Notes under the pieces: model-generated
What the model saw: the letters and a program-made list of their open reading frames with translations, nothing else
The model's database searches: none
What the model was told of the DNA's origin: nothing
Part shown: positions 1-8,155 of the stretch, piece by piece
Numbering within the stretch: position 1 is the first letter of the stretch
How the letters are laid out: each line of letters opens with the position of its first letter
NCBI GenBank assembly: GCA_963616135.1
Contig: CAVEJT010000012.1
Location: forward strand, 1 to 27,056
Source: UMGS1613 sp963616135
GTDB taxonomy: Bacteria; Bacillota_I; Bacilli_A; RF39; UBA660
Direction: 5' to 3'
Length of the DNA: 27,056 nt
Translations under genes and position numbers: made by a program

Positions 1-52
1 CTACCACTACCTTTACTATGTTAATTATATATTATTATGTTTTATTAGTCAA
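1..52 (-). promoter_or_regulatory. Promoter and leader, copy A of a two-copy element
   Basis: On the minus strand a TTGACT -35 box (47-52) and a TATAAT -10 box (24-29) are separated by exactly 17 bp. They are followed by a short AG-rich leader that ends in a GGTAGTGGTAG ribosome-site-like stretch at the window edge. The -35 overlaps the last codons and stop of the 45-1556 gene. The whole stretch is nearly the same as 22185-22237, which drives the pilin leader. The gene it drives lies to the left, outside the window. Confidence 0.75.
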
Positions 53-1556
53 TATTTTTTATTACTATCAGTGGTAACTCATATATTTCTGATAATTCTT
101 TAGCTTTGTTTTGTTTTTCTAGATTACCATCATCAATTAAATATACTGCTTCTAATTTAGTATTATATCCATTTAAAGATATTCTGTTGCACGCATCAAA
201 ATTAACAAACTCATCTTCTACATCATATGGAGTTTTAAAATTTACTATTTCTTTATGTTGAACTTCCATTACATCTTGTCTTTCTGTTATATACATAATA
301 TTATCATCATAGCTACAAATAAATCCTATTTGATAATCAAAATACTTATCTGTATTTAGTATTTCTTTACGAGTAAGTAATATTGTTTCATATTTTTCAT
401 CTATAAATTGATTGTTTGAACATATAAAATAAAAGTCTTCATTTTCTTTATAATCTTTTATACTAGTTATAGTACTTTGCCATATATTTCTAATTACAAG
501 TCCTAAAGCATTTTCTAAATCTTTTATATTATATTTTTTTGAACTTAAACCATCTAATATATAATTTAATATATTTGTATTTTCTTCATCTATTTTATGA
601 TTACACTTTTTTATCAATAAATCTATATAATTGTTAAAATCGGTTGGTTTTAAAGGTAAAGATTTTTTTATTTCCAATTCATCTAATATTTTACCTTTTA
701 ATTTATCAAAATTCACTTTAAATTTTGTTAATTTATTATATATATCCTCTATTTCAAACTTATTTTTATTGTCATATTCTTTCATATTATCAATCGTTGC
801 TTGATATTCATCTAAATCTTTTTTATACTTACTATTATCTATAATTATTTTATTTAAATATTTTAAATAATCTTGATAATTGGTTAGTTTTATTTTGATT
901 TTATTATTTATTAATTCTATTTGTTGCTTTTTAAAATTAATTAGTTTTTCCTTCTCATCATCTGTTAATAAACTTAATATTTCATTTATATATTTTTTTC
1001 TAACAACTTGTATTTTATAATTTTCATAATCATCATAACTAAATTCTATAGATGTGTTTATTAGTTTAGAATATATGCTTAACAATTGTTTTTTTAAAGA
1101 ATCTTCTATATCTAAACTATTAAAATAATCTATACTAAATAAATCTTGATAATCATCATTTAATTTAGATATATCTTTTAATTTTAATTTGACTATTCTA
1201 TCTAAAGTGTCTAAATCTCTTTGTATTATATTAATTAACTCACTACTACGTTGAGCAGCTTCTAAAGTTTCAGTTAATAATTGTGAAGAATTTATTGAAT
1301 TATAATTTTGTTCTATATTTTTTATTAATTTATTAAATTCACTTGGTAATTTAAATATTTTAGATATATCAATTTTATAATATTTAATATGATTATTATT
1401 TCTTAATTTACTTAATTTTTCATAATTATCTAATGTATCAAATGCTTCATAATTACCAATAGCATCATAAAAACTTTTCATTTCATTATTTAAATCTATG
1501 TTATATATAGAGGTATCAAAAAAAGAACCATTATCTAATATTTTATTGTCATCCAT
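45..1556 (-). CDS. Unrecognised coiled-coil protein, 503 aa
   Basis: I do not recognise this family. The protein is soluble, with no signal peptide or membrane segment, and is rich in Lys, Asp, Asn and Ile. Residues about 80-330 are long charged helices, probably coiled coil. The last ~150 residues look more globular, and the final ~35 (LEAVYLIDDGN... then ELPLIVIKNID) have an alternating strand-helix-strand look. The start is supported by an AGAGGTGGAATT ribosome site and a well-spaced promoter. It is a single-gene unit downstream of the ftsH terminator. The last three codons (Asn-Ile-Asp) plus the stop lie inside the duplicated promoter element, as also happens at the end of tatD. Confidence 0.8.
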   Translation of the reverse strand: MDDNKILDNGSFFDTSIYNIDLNNEMKSFYDAIGNYEAFDTLDNYEKLSKLRNNNHIKYYKIDISKIFKLPSEFNKLIKNIEQNYNSINSSQLLTETLEAAQRSSELINIIQRDLDTLDRIVKLKLKDISKLNDDYQDLFSIDYFNSLDIEDSLKKQLLSIYSKLINTSIEFSYDDYENYKIQVVRKKYINEILSLLTDDEKEKLINFKKQQIELINNKIKIKLTNYQDYLKYLNKIIIDNSKYKKDLDEYQATIDNMKEYDNKNKFEIEDIYNKLTKFKVNFDKLKGKILDELEIKKSLPLKPTDFNNYIDLLIKKCNHKIDEENTNILNYILDGLSSKKYNIKDLENALGLVIRNIWQSTITSIKDYKENEDFYFICSNNQFIDEKYETILLTRKEILNTDKYFDYQIGFICSYDDNIMYITERQDVMEVQHKEIVNFKTPYDVEDEFVNFDACNRISLNGYNTKLEAVYLIDDGNLEKQNKAKELSEIYELPLIVIKNID

Positions 1557-1581
1557 AATTCCACCTCTTTATTCTAAAAAT

Positions 1582-1610
1582 ATTTTAACATATTTTAATT
1601 TTTTTTACAA
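1582..1610 (-). promoter_or_regulatory. Promoter of the 45-1556 gene
   Basis: A TTGTAA -35 box (1605-1610) and TAAAAT -10 box (1582-1587) are separated by 17 bp. A TG one base before the -10 makes it an extended -10. It lies 26 bp before the start codon and just after the ftsH terminator. Confidence 0.65.
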
Positions 1611-1638
1611 TAAAAGAAGATAATTATTTACTATCTTC
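1609..1638 (-). terminator. Intrinsic terminator of tilS-ftsH
   Basis: A 7-bp stem (GAAGATA at one side, TATCTTC at the other) holds the ftsH stop codon in its loop and is followed on the minus strand by TTTTATTG. Confidence 0.7.
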
Positions 1639-3627
1639 CTCTATTGCTTTTTCTAATTCTTTTTTCTTCATTTTTGAAATGTTTTTTATTCCTTTTTCAC
1701 GAGCCAAATCTCTTAAATCATCTAAACTTAAATCAGATATTGAAGCTTCTTTATAATCAGTTTGATCTATCTCACCATCTTCATCAGGCATACAACCATT
1801 TTTTACTAAGTATTCTATTTGTTCTTTAGTAATTGTCTCGTATTCTAATAAAGTATTTGCGATTAGATCTAATAAATCTCTATTTTCTTTTATTATTTTT
1901 TGTGTTTTAGCGTAACACTCGTTAATTATTTTTCTTTGTTCTTGATCTATTTCAAATGCTACTTGACTAGAGAAATTACGACTCTTATTATAATCTCTAC
2001 CTAAGAAAACACTTGATTCTTGATGTTCAAATTGAATAGGTCCTAAATCACTCATTCCATATTCAGTAACCATTGAACGAGCTATTTTTGTAGCTTTTTC
2101 AAAGTCATTATGAGCACCTGTTGTTACCTCATTAAATACTATTTCTTCAGCAACTCTACCTCCAAGTAGTCCACTTATTGTTTCTAATAATTCTTTCTTT
2201 GTAGAAAGGAATGTTTCTTCTCTTGGAAGCATTAGGTTATATCCACCTGCTTGACCACGAGGAATTATAGTTATTTTTTGTACTTCATTTGCACCTTCTA
2301 ATTTAATTCCCACTACAGCATGACCTGCTTCATGGTAAGCTACAAGTTTTTTCTCTTTTTCTGTATATTTCTTAGTTACTTTTGCTGGACCCATTAGAAC
2401 TCTATCATGTGCTTCATCTATTTCAGACATTGTTATTGCTTTTTTATTTCTTCTTACGGTAAGAAGTGCGGCTTCGTTTAATAAATTCTCTAAATCAGCT
2501 CCACTGAATCCTACTGTTCTTTTTGCAATATTCTCTAATTTAACTCCTTTAGCAAATGTTTTACCCTTTGCATGTACTTGTAATATTTCTTCTCTTCCTT
2601 TAACATCTGGTAAATTAACTGTTATTTGTCTATCAAATCTACCTGGTCTTAAAAGAGCTGGATCAAGTACATCTGGACGGTTTGTAGCTGCTATTACTAT
2701 TATACCTTCATTAGCTCCAAATCCATCCATTTCTGTTAATAATTGGTTAAGTGTTTGCTCTCTTTCATCATGGCCACCACCTAGACCAGTTCCTCTTTGA
2801 CGTCCAACTGCATCTATTTCATCTATAAATATTAAACATGGTGCATTTTGTTTTGCTTGTTTAAACATGTCACGAACACGACTAGCTCCTACACCTACAA
2901 ATAATTCAACAAAATCTGAACCACTTATAAAGTAGAATGGAACATCAGCTTCACCTGCTACTGCTTTGGCAAGTAATGTTTTACCTGTTCCTGGAGGACC
3001 TACTAATAGAACTCCTTTAGGTATTCTCGCTCCCATTTTTTGAAATTTCTTTGGTTCTTTTAAGAAATCTATTAATTCTTGAACCTCTTCTTTTTCCTCT
3101 GTTAATCCTGCAACCTTATCAAATTTTACTTTATCCTTATCTGTTGTAAGACGTGCTCTACTTCTACCAAAATCCATAGATTTATTAGCACCACCCATTT
3201 GTTTAGAAATAAACAAATAAGCTACAACGCCAACTCCAAGTAATAATAATGTAGGTAATATATTAACAACTACGAATAAAAGTACACTAGATTGTGGATC
3301 ATTTGAAACTTTAATTTCTATATCATTTGAAGATTTTGCTTCATCAATTTGCTTTAAAGTTTCTTCACTAAGTGTTCCTGAAGATGAGAATGTCTCATTT
3401 TCTTTATAGCCTTTTAACTTTCCTGTTAAATTATATACTCCTTGATTACTATTTTGTTTTATAGTTAATTCTGTTACTTTATTTTCTTCTAAAGCCTTTA
3501 TAAATTCACTATAAGATAATTCATTTACTTTAGTATTTAATGTATTTAGAAAATAAAATACGCCTAGTATTACTATAAATAAAAATATATATGAAAATAA
3601 ACTCCTTTTAACTACTTTTTTATCCAT
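1624..3627 (-). CDS. ftsH: ATP-dependent zinc metalloprotease FtsH
   Basis: Membrane-anchored AAA+ protease that degrades unassembled or damaged membrane proteins and short-lived regulators. Two membrane segments (about residues 9-29 and 112-137) flank a small outer domain. The AAA domain follows, with Walker A GPPGTGKT near 210, Walker B LIFIDEID near 266 and the SRH element ending RPGRFDRQ. The zinc motif HEAGH is near 432. At 667 aa the length is normal for the family. The start has a TAAAGGAGGAATAGT ribosome site 12 nt after tilS, so the two are probably co-transcribed. hprT, which lies between them in Bacillus, is absent. The tail is unusual: residues about 632-664 (LSLDDLRDLAREKGIK and on) resemble a Rho N-terminal or SAP-like helix-extended-helix motif, which typical FtsH proteins lack. 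Confidence 0.97.
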   Translation of the reverse strand: MDKKVVKRSLFSYIFLFIVILGVFYFLNTLNTKVNELSYSEFIKALEENKVTELTIKQNSNQGVYNLTGKLKGYKENETFSSSGTLSEETLKQIDEAKSSNDIEIKVSNDPQSSVLLFVVVNILPTLLLLGVGVVAYLFISKQMGGANKSMDFGRSRARLTTDKDKVKFDKVAGLTEEKEEVQELIDFLKEPKKFQKMGARIPKGVLLVGPPGTGKTLLAKAVAGEADVPFYFISGSDFVELFVGVGASRVRDMFKQAKQNAPCLIFIDEIDAVGRQRGTGLGGGHDEREQTLNQLLTEMDGFGANEGIIVIAATNRPDVLDPALLRPGRFDRQITVNLPDVKGREEILQVHAKGKTFAKGVKLENIAKRTVGFSGADLENLLNEAALLTVRRNKKAITMSEIDEAHDRVLMGPAKVTKKYTEKEKKLVAYHEAGHAVVGIKLEGANEVQKITIIPRGQAGGYNLMLPREETFLSTKKELLETISGLLGGRVAEEIVFNEVTTGAHNDFEKATKIARSMVTEYGMSDLGPIQFEHQESSVFLGRDYNKSRNFSSQVAFEIDQEQRKIINECYAKTQKIIKENRDLLDLIANTLLEYETITKEQIEYLVKNGCMPDEDGEIDQTDYKEASISDLSLDDLRDLAREKGIKNISKMKKKELEKAIEEDSK

Positions 3628-3639
3628 ACTATTCCTCCT

Positions 3640-4956
3640 TTAATTGTACTTTAATATTATATCATACTTTTCTTGTTTTTTTCTATCTAAATGTGATTTT
3701 TTAATACCAGGAATCCAAATTATTTCTCCAGTACTGTCTGTTACAATAGGATATTCTCCTCTTTGTTCTTTTGGTATCTTTGAATCTATAAATATATCAC
3801 TCACTTTTTTAGTACCTAACATATTCTTTACACGCATTACATCTCCAGGTTTCCTGTTTCTAACATAAAATGGTAATTTTATATCTTTACTATTTAAATG
3901 TATTACATAATTTGTTGTAAGTGTTGTACTCATATCATTTTCTATTACTTTACCATTTGGTAATTTAACATAATCTGTAAATTCTAAGTTATAATTTGTT
4001 ATTTTATTTTTATTCATAACTCTAAAATTATTATATTCTACTACTGCTTTTTTATTAAGCGGTAAATCAAACATCATATTTTTTCTTTTTAATATTCTAT
4101 TTATAATTATATCTATATGTTTGTTATTTATATAGGTAATATTTTGACCATAAATATTTTTTAAAAAACGTTCTAATATATATATTCTAATTATTTTATC
4201 TTGTTTATTAAATTCATCTATATTTATTTTATTTTCAAATACTATATTATCATATATTTTATCTCTTACTTTTTCTAAAAAAGAATGCGCTAAAATTATT
4301 TTTTCATTATATTCTATAAATTTATAATGTACATTAGGATTTTCTTTTTTTAATTCAGGTAATATTTTATTTCTATATCTATTTCTTGTATATTTTAAAT
4401 CTGAATTAGATAAATCTATGGCATACCATATACCTCTACTATCTAATTCTTTAAATATTTTATCCTTTGTTAAAAATATTAGCGGTCTTGCAATTTTATA
4501 ACCTCTATCGTTTGATATTCTTTCAAAACCTGCATATCCCTTTAAGCTAGAACCTCTAGATATTTTCATTAAAACTGTCTCTATTAGGTCATCTCCATGG
4601 TGTGCTGTAAAGAGAATGTCAGCACTATGTTTCCTCACTATTTTATCAAAAAATTCATATCTTATTTTGCGCGCGGTTTCTTCGCTAAATTTGTCATTTG
4701 GATAATTTTCTATTTTATGGAATTCAAAAGTAATATTATTTTTATTACAATATTCTTCTACTTTAATTGCTTCCTCGTCACTTTCAGCTCTTAAATTATG
4801 ATGTACATGGGCAGCCACTATTTTTAAATTTAGTTTATTTTTTAAAGATAGTAATATATCTATAAGCAACATTGAATCCGGACCGCCACTCAAAGCTACT
4901 ACTGCACATTTGTTTTTTAAGTTTAATTCTTCTAAAAATTTATATACTTCATCCAT
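3640..4956 (-). CDS. tilS: tRNA(Ile)-lysidine synthetase TilS
   Basis: Converts C34 of the CAU-anticodon isoleucine tRNA to lysidine using ATP and lysine, so that it reads AUA. AUA is used often in this AT-rich genome. The N-type ATP pyrophosphatase loop LSGGPDS is at about residues 22-28, with the catalytic domain to ~210. A middle helical region follows, and a C-terminal TilS domain (RNRKPGDVMR...) covers about 365-435. At 438 aa the length is normal. The start has a CAGGTGATTTT ribosome site. It is first in an operon with ftsH, as in Bacillus but without hprT. Confidence 0.96.
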   Translation of the reverse strand: MDEVYKFLEELNLKNKCAVVALSGGPDSMLLIDILLSLKNKLNLKIVAAHVHHNLRAESDEEAIKVEEYCNKNNITFEFHKIENYPNDKFSEETARKIRYEFFDKIVRKHSADILFTAHHGDDLIETVLMKISRGSSLKGYAGFERISNDRGYKIARPLIFLTKDKIFKELDSRGIWYAIDLSNSDLKYTRNRYRNKILPELKKENPNVHYKFIEYNEKIILAHSFLEKVRDKIYDNIVFENKINIDEFNKQDKIIRIYILERFLKNIYGQNITYINNKHIDIIINRILKRKNMMFDLPLNKKAVVEYNNFRVMNKNKITNYNLEFTDYVKLPNGKVIENDMSTTLTTNYVIHLNSKDIKLPFYVRNRKPGDVMRVKNMLGTKKVSDIFIDSKIPKEQRGEYPIVTDSTGEIIWIPGIKKSHLDRKKQEKYDIILKYN

Positions 4957-4973
4957 AAAATCACCTGACCTAT

Positions 4974-5002
4974 ATTGTATTATAAAAATTATTTTATATC
5001 AA
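4974..5002 (-). promoter_or_regulatory. Promoter of tilS-ftsH
   Basis: A TTGATA -35 box (4997-5002), 17 bp spacer and TACAAT -10 box (4974-4979) lie 18 bp before the tilS start. The divergent plus-strand island begins beyond it. The rest of 5003-5106 shows no gene. Confidence 0.7.
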
Positions 5003-5106
5003 TAGTTTTTAAAAAACTAAATCAAAACTTTCCTTTTTATATAGATATATATGTTCTTATAATTATCATTAACTTTACACTAAATGGAGAAAATCATACA
5101 AAACTA

Positions 5107-5191
5107 TTTACTTTTATAACTATTTCTATTATAATGAATGTATAGAATTATAATAGTAGGAAATAAATATAGTAGCAGTTTTTCTGCTATT
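5107..5191 (+). promoter_or_regulatory. Promoter and leader hairpin of the secretion island
   Basis: A TTTACT -35-like box (5107-5112), 17 bp spacer and TATAAT -10 box (5130-5135) precede an ~80-nt leader. A second TATAAT follows at about 5148. The leader carries an 8-bp hairpin (5171-5178 with 5184-5191, loop of five T) that is not followed by a T tract, so it looks like a 5' UTR structure rather than a terminator. The ribosome site AAGGGAAGG precedes the first gene. Confidence 0.55.
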
Positions 5192-5219
5192 AAACATTCT
5201 ATAAGAAGGGAAGGTTTTT

Positions 5220-5849
5220 ATGAAAAAGAAAAGAAGCAACGATAAATCATTAGTTTTATTAGCACTAATAATCGCTGTCGTAGGATTAGGAATTGGTTTT
5301 TCATTCTTTACTAAAGCACTTAATATAAAATCAAATGCAACAGTTAATCCTACCGATACTTTTAAAATCGTATTTTCAACAAGTGGTACAGAATCACTAG
5401 CTGGTTCTCCAGTTTATGATTTGGATGGCTATGCAAGTGGAGGAACATTTGCAAAAGATGCTACTTCATTAACTGATTTAACTGCAAACTTCACAGACAA
5501 AAACCAAACTGCTACTTGGGAATTGTATGCATTTAATGATAGTGAGTATGATGGTTACCTAAACAATGTTGAAATTGGAAACATCACTTGTACTGCTAAT
5601 GACGGCACTACACAAAGTCTTGTTGATGAAGCATGTCACGATTTAAGTATCAAAGTTACTGTAGGTGATACAGATTTTACTCAAACAACAGCTTCTAATT
5701 TAATTACTACTCATAAACTTGAGAGTAATAAAGGTGAAAAAGTTAAAGTTTCTTTAACTTATGCCGGAGATAATAAAAAAGCTGATGGTTCATTTTCTGT
5801 AGACATTGGAAAAATCACACTAACTTATGATTCAGTAGACAAAGATTAA
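5220..5849 (+). CDS. TasA/CalY-like secreted subunit with SipW-type signal
   Basis: A 209-aa exported protein. A basic start (KKKR) and hydrophobic segment (about 11-30) end in IGFSFF, followed by a mature domain of alternating beta-strand character. Two cysteines in the middle (ITC... EACHD) could form a disulphide. The layout matches camelysin/TasA-type proteins processed by SipW, which form fibres or surface layers. The next gene is a SipW-like peptidase, which supports the reading. Family assignment rests on signal, size and context, as sequence identity to TasA is not obvious. It has more C-ending and GC-containing codons than its three downstream neighbours, fitting higher expression. 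A strong hairpin sits at its 3' end. Confidence 0.72.
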   Translation: MKKKRSNDKSLVLLALIIAVVGLGIGFSFFTKALNIKSNATVNPTDTFKIVFSTSGTESLAGSPVYDLDGYASGGTFAKDATSLTDLTANFTDKNQTATWELYAFNDSEYDGYLNNVEIGNITCTANDGTTQSLVDEACHDLSIKVTVGDTDFTQTTASNLITTHKLESNKGEKVKVSLTYAGDNKKADGSFSVDIGKITLTYDSVDKD

Positions 5850-5878
5850 TAATTTATACATAAGTATTATTAATCTTT
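5841..5878 (+). other. Perfect 13-bp hairpin after the secreted subunit gene
   Basis: AAAGATTAATAAT (5841-5853) pairs perfectly with ATTATTAATCTTT (5866-5878) around a 12-nt loop. The stop codon of the upstream gene is in the first arm. No T tract follows (GCAAATTAATCG), so it is a weak terminator at best. It may act as an RNA 3' stabiliser or partial attenuator that raises the first gene's level above the peptidase. Confidence 0.7.
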
Positions 5879-5913
5879 GCAAATTAATCGAATTAGAAGA
5901 ATGGAAGTGAAGT

Positions 5914-7047
5914 ATGAAAAAAAGTTATAAAAAAATTTTGTTTATAGAAAGTTTACTTTTGGTTTTATTATTAATAAACTCATTTTTCAAAAACTTTCTA
6001 CAAAATTATTTTATTTGTTTATTTTTATTTCTATCCATTCTTTTATTTAGATTAATCTTTGGATTTGAAAACCACAAAAAAGAAAATTTAAAAAAATACA
6101 TTATACAAATTTCAATATATTTGATAATAGTTGTACTTATTTATTATTTATTTGGACTTATAACTGGATTTGCACATAATAATTTATATTATAATTTTTA
6201 TAGTTTTTACACATTTATTTTACCGATTATTATAACAGCTATTTTAAGTGAATTTTTAAGATACCAACTATTAAGGAAAAGTGAAGGTAATGTTTTTTTA
6301 ATTATATATACAACACTTATATTCATTTTTGTAAGTATAAGCAATTCGATATATTACACAAATTTTGATTCTATCTATAATATAATAGTTTTTGTAGGAA
6401 TTACCTTGTTACCAAGTATAAGCACAAATATTCTTGGTACTTATATAAGTATTAAAATTGGATATAAACCTATGATTTTTTATTTAATAATATTTAATTT
6501 ATTAAATTATTTACTACCTATAATACCTGATTATAACGAGTTTTTGGTTTCTATTTTTAATTTATTAGTACCTACAATATTACTTTATATAATAATGAAT
6601 TCTTTTAATGATGAATTACAAAAAGAATTAGAATTTAGGACAAGCAAAAAGAAAGAAAAAATATTATTGGTATTAACTTCTATAATATGTATTACTACAG
6701 TTTATTTTACCTGTGGGTATTTTAAATTTTATGCAATTGCAATAGCAAGTGGATCTATGAGTCCAACCTTTAATAAAGGTGATATAGTAGTAATTGAAAA
6801 AATAAAAAATAAGAAACAACAAATTAATGTTGGTGATATAATCGCGTATGATTATGATAATAAAATAATTGTTCATAGACTTATAAAAATAATTAATATT
6901 AACGGTGAAAAATTTTATTATACAAAAGGAGATGCTAATAACAGCATAGATAATTATAAAATTAAAAGGGAACAAATACGTGGTACTGTTAAATTATATA
7001 TTCCATTTTTAGGATATCCGACAGTATGGCTAAGTGAATTAGATTAA
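5914..7047 (+). CDS. SipW-like (ER-type) signal peptidase I with polytopic N-terminal domain
   Basis: The last ~110 residues are a membrane-bound signal peptidase of the S26B type: SGSMSP with nucleophile Ser near 281, then IVHR with His near 321 in place of the lysine used by ordinary bacterial enzymes, then KGDANNSID with Asp near 340 and 346. This His-type catalytic set is that of SipW and Sec11. SipW is about 190 aa; here 377 aa, because about 250 extra N-terminal residues form roughly seven or eight hydrophobic segments. That domain is unrecognised. Start: GGAAGTGAAGT then ATG. By context it cleaves the IGFSxF-type signals of the proteins at 5220 and 8136. Confidence 0.88.
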   Translation: MKKSYKKILFIESLLLVLLLINSFFKNFLQNYFICLFLFLSILLFRLIFGFENHKKENLKKYIIQISIYLIIVVLIYYLFGLITGFAHNNLYYNFYSFYTFILPIIITAILSEFLRYQLLRKSEGNVFLIIYTTLIFIFVSISNSIYYTNFDSIYNIIVFVGITLLPSISTNILGTYISIKIGYKPMIFYLIIFNLLNYLLPIIPDYNEFLVSIFNLLVPTILLYIIMNSFNDELQKELEFRTSKKKEKILLVLTSIICITTVYFTCGYFKFYAIAIASGSMSPTFNKGDIVVIEKIKNKKQQINVGDIIAYDYDNKIIVHRLIKIININGEKFYYTKGDANNSIDNYKIKREQIRGTVKLYIPFLGYPTVWLSELD

Positions 7048-7060
7048 AGAAGGTGATGTA

Positions 7061-8155
7061 ATGGCAAAAAAAAGAGTGCTAAAAAAAATTAATATATACA
7101 CAAGTTATTTGCAAAGAATAATTATAAGAATAATAATTTCTATTGCATTTCTTTTACTATCAGTTCTACTATTATTATCATCTATTAATAATGATAGACA
7201 TTATACATTGAAATATGACAAAAGAAGTACAATAGATTATAAGGTTTATCTTAAAGACAATACTTTTTATGAGGAAAAATATTTAGAAAAAGATATGACC
7301 TATATTGCTAGTTTAATTGATTTTATAGATATTGATTATAATTACAAATTTAAACTTAATGAAGCCTCAAACTTTAAATATGATTACCAAATAATTGCAA
7401 CACTTCTTATACACCCAGAAAACAACAATACAAAGATTTTATATAGTAAAGATTATGTATTAAAAGAAAATACTACTATAAAAGAAGAAAATAAAAATGA
7501 GTATGAAATTAAAGAAAGTATTAATTTAGATTATAATTATTACAATAATCAGGCAAACACATTTAAAACAACTTATGGAATTAATTGTACAAGTGAGCTT
7601 ATCATTCATTTAAAAATAACTACAACAGGAAAAGATATAAGGTACAATGTAAAATTTAATACACCAGATGATATAAAATTAACTTTGCCTCTTTCCGAAA
7701 AACAAATTGATATTAAAATAAATTCTGATAATTTTAAAGAAAGTGGTCAAGTTGAGAAAAAAATAAATTATTTTATAAATGATAGATTAAACTTTGCAAT
7801 TAGTATTGTATTATGTTTTGTATCAATATTGAACACTTTGCACGTAATAAAAATGTTAAAAAAATTAAAACCAAAAAAAGATAACTATTCAAAATATATA
7901 AGTAGATTACTAACAGATTATGATCGAACAATTGTAGAATCTAAAAAATTGCCAGATTTTGATGATTTTGAAGTTTTAAAAATAACTACATTTGATGATT
8001 TACTAGATGTTAGGGATAATTTAAAATTACCAATAATTTATGTACCTATTCATAAAGAAAAATGTTGTTTTTATATTAAACACGAAAAAACAGTATATAT
8101 TTACTATGTTAAAGCAGTAGATTTAGAGGAAAACAATGAAAACAAACAGAAATAA
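7061..8155 (+). CDS. DUF5305-like membrane protein
   Basis: A 364-aa protein. A basic N-terminus and one membrane segment (about 18-42) lead to an outer domain of strand-rich sequence (about 45-240). A second membrane segment (about 243-262) precedes a ~100-residue cytoplasmic tail containing YDRTIVESKKLPD and a DDLLDVRDNLKLPIIY segment. This tail and the two-membrane-segment topology are what I recall for DUF5305, a family found beside SipW-type signal peptidases in archaea and Firmicutes. Its function is unknown; the context suggests a partner in export or assembly. The ribosome site is AAGGTGATGTA, 13 nt after the peptidase gene. It overlaps the next gene by 20 nt. Confidence 0.72.
   Translation: MAKKRVLKKINIYTSYLQRIIIRIIISIAFLLLSVLLLLSSINNDRHYTLKYDKRSTIDYKVYLKDNTFYEEKYLEKDMTYIASLIDFIDIDYNYKFKLNEASNFKYDYQIIATLLIHPENNNTKILYSKDYVLKENTTIKEENKNEYEIKESINLDYNYYNNQANTFKTTYGINCTSELIIHLKITTTGKDIRYNVKFNTPDDIKLTLPLSEKQIDIKINSDNFKESGQVEKKINYFINDRLNFAISIVLCFVSILNTLHVIKMLKKLKPKKDNYSKYISRLLTDYDRTIVESKKLPDFDDFEVLKITTFDDLLDVRDNLKLPIIYVPIHKEKCCFYIKHEKTVYIYYVKAVDLEENNENKQK

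Noticed and set aside
6241..6290. CPBP-type intramembrane protease motif in the signal peptidase N-terminal domain (SEFLRYQLL)
   Set aside because: The second Glu of EExxxR and the later His motifs are not visible, so one partial motif is not enough.
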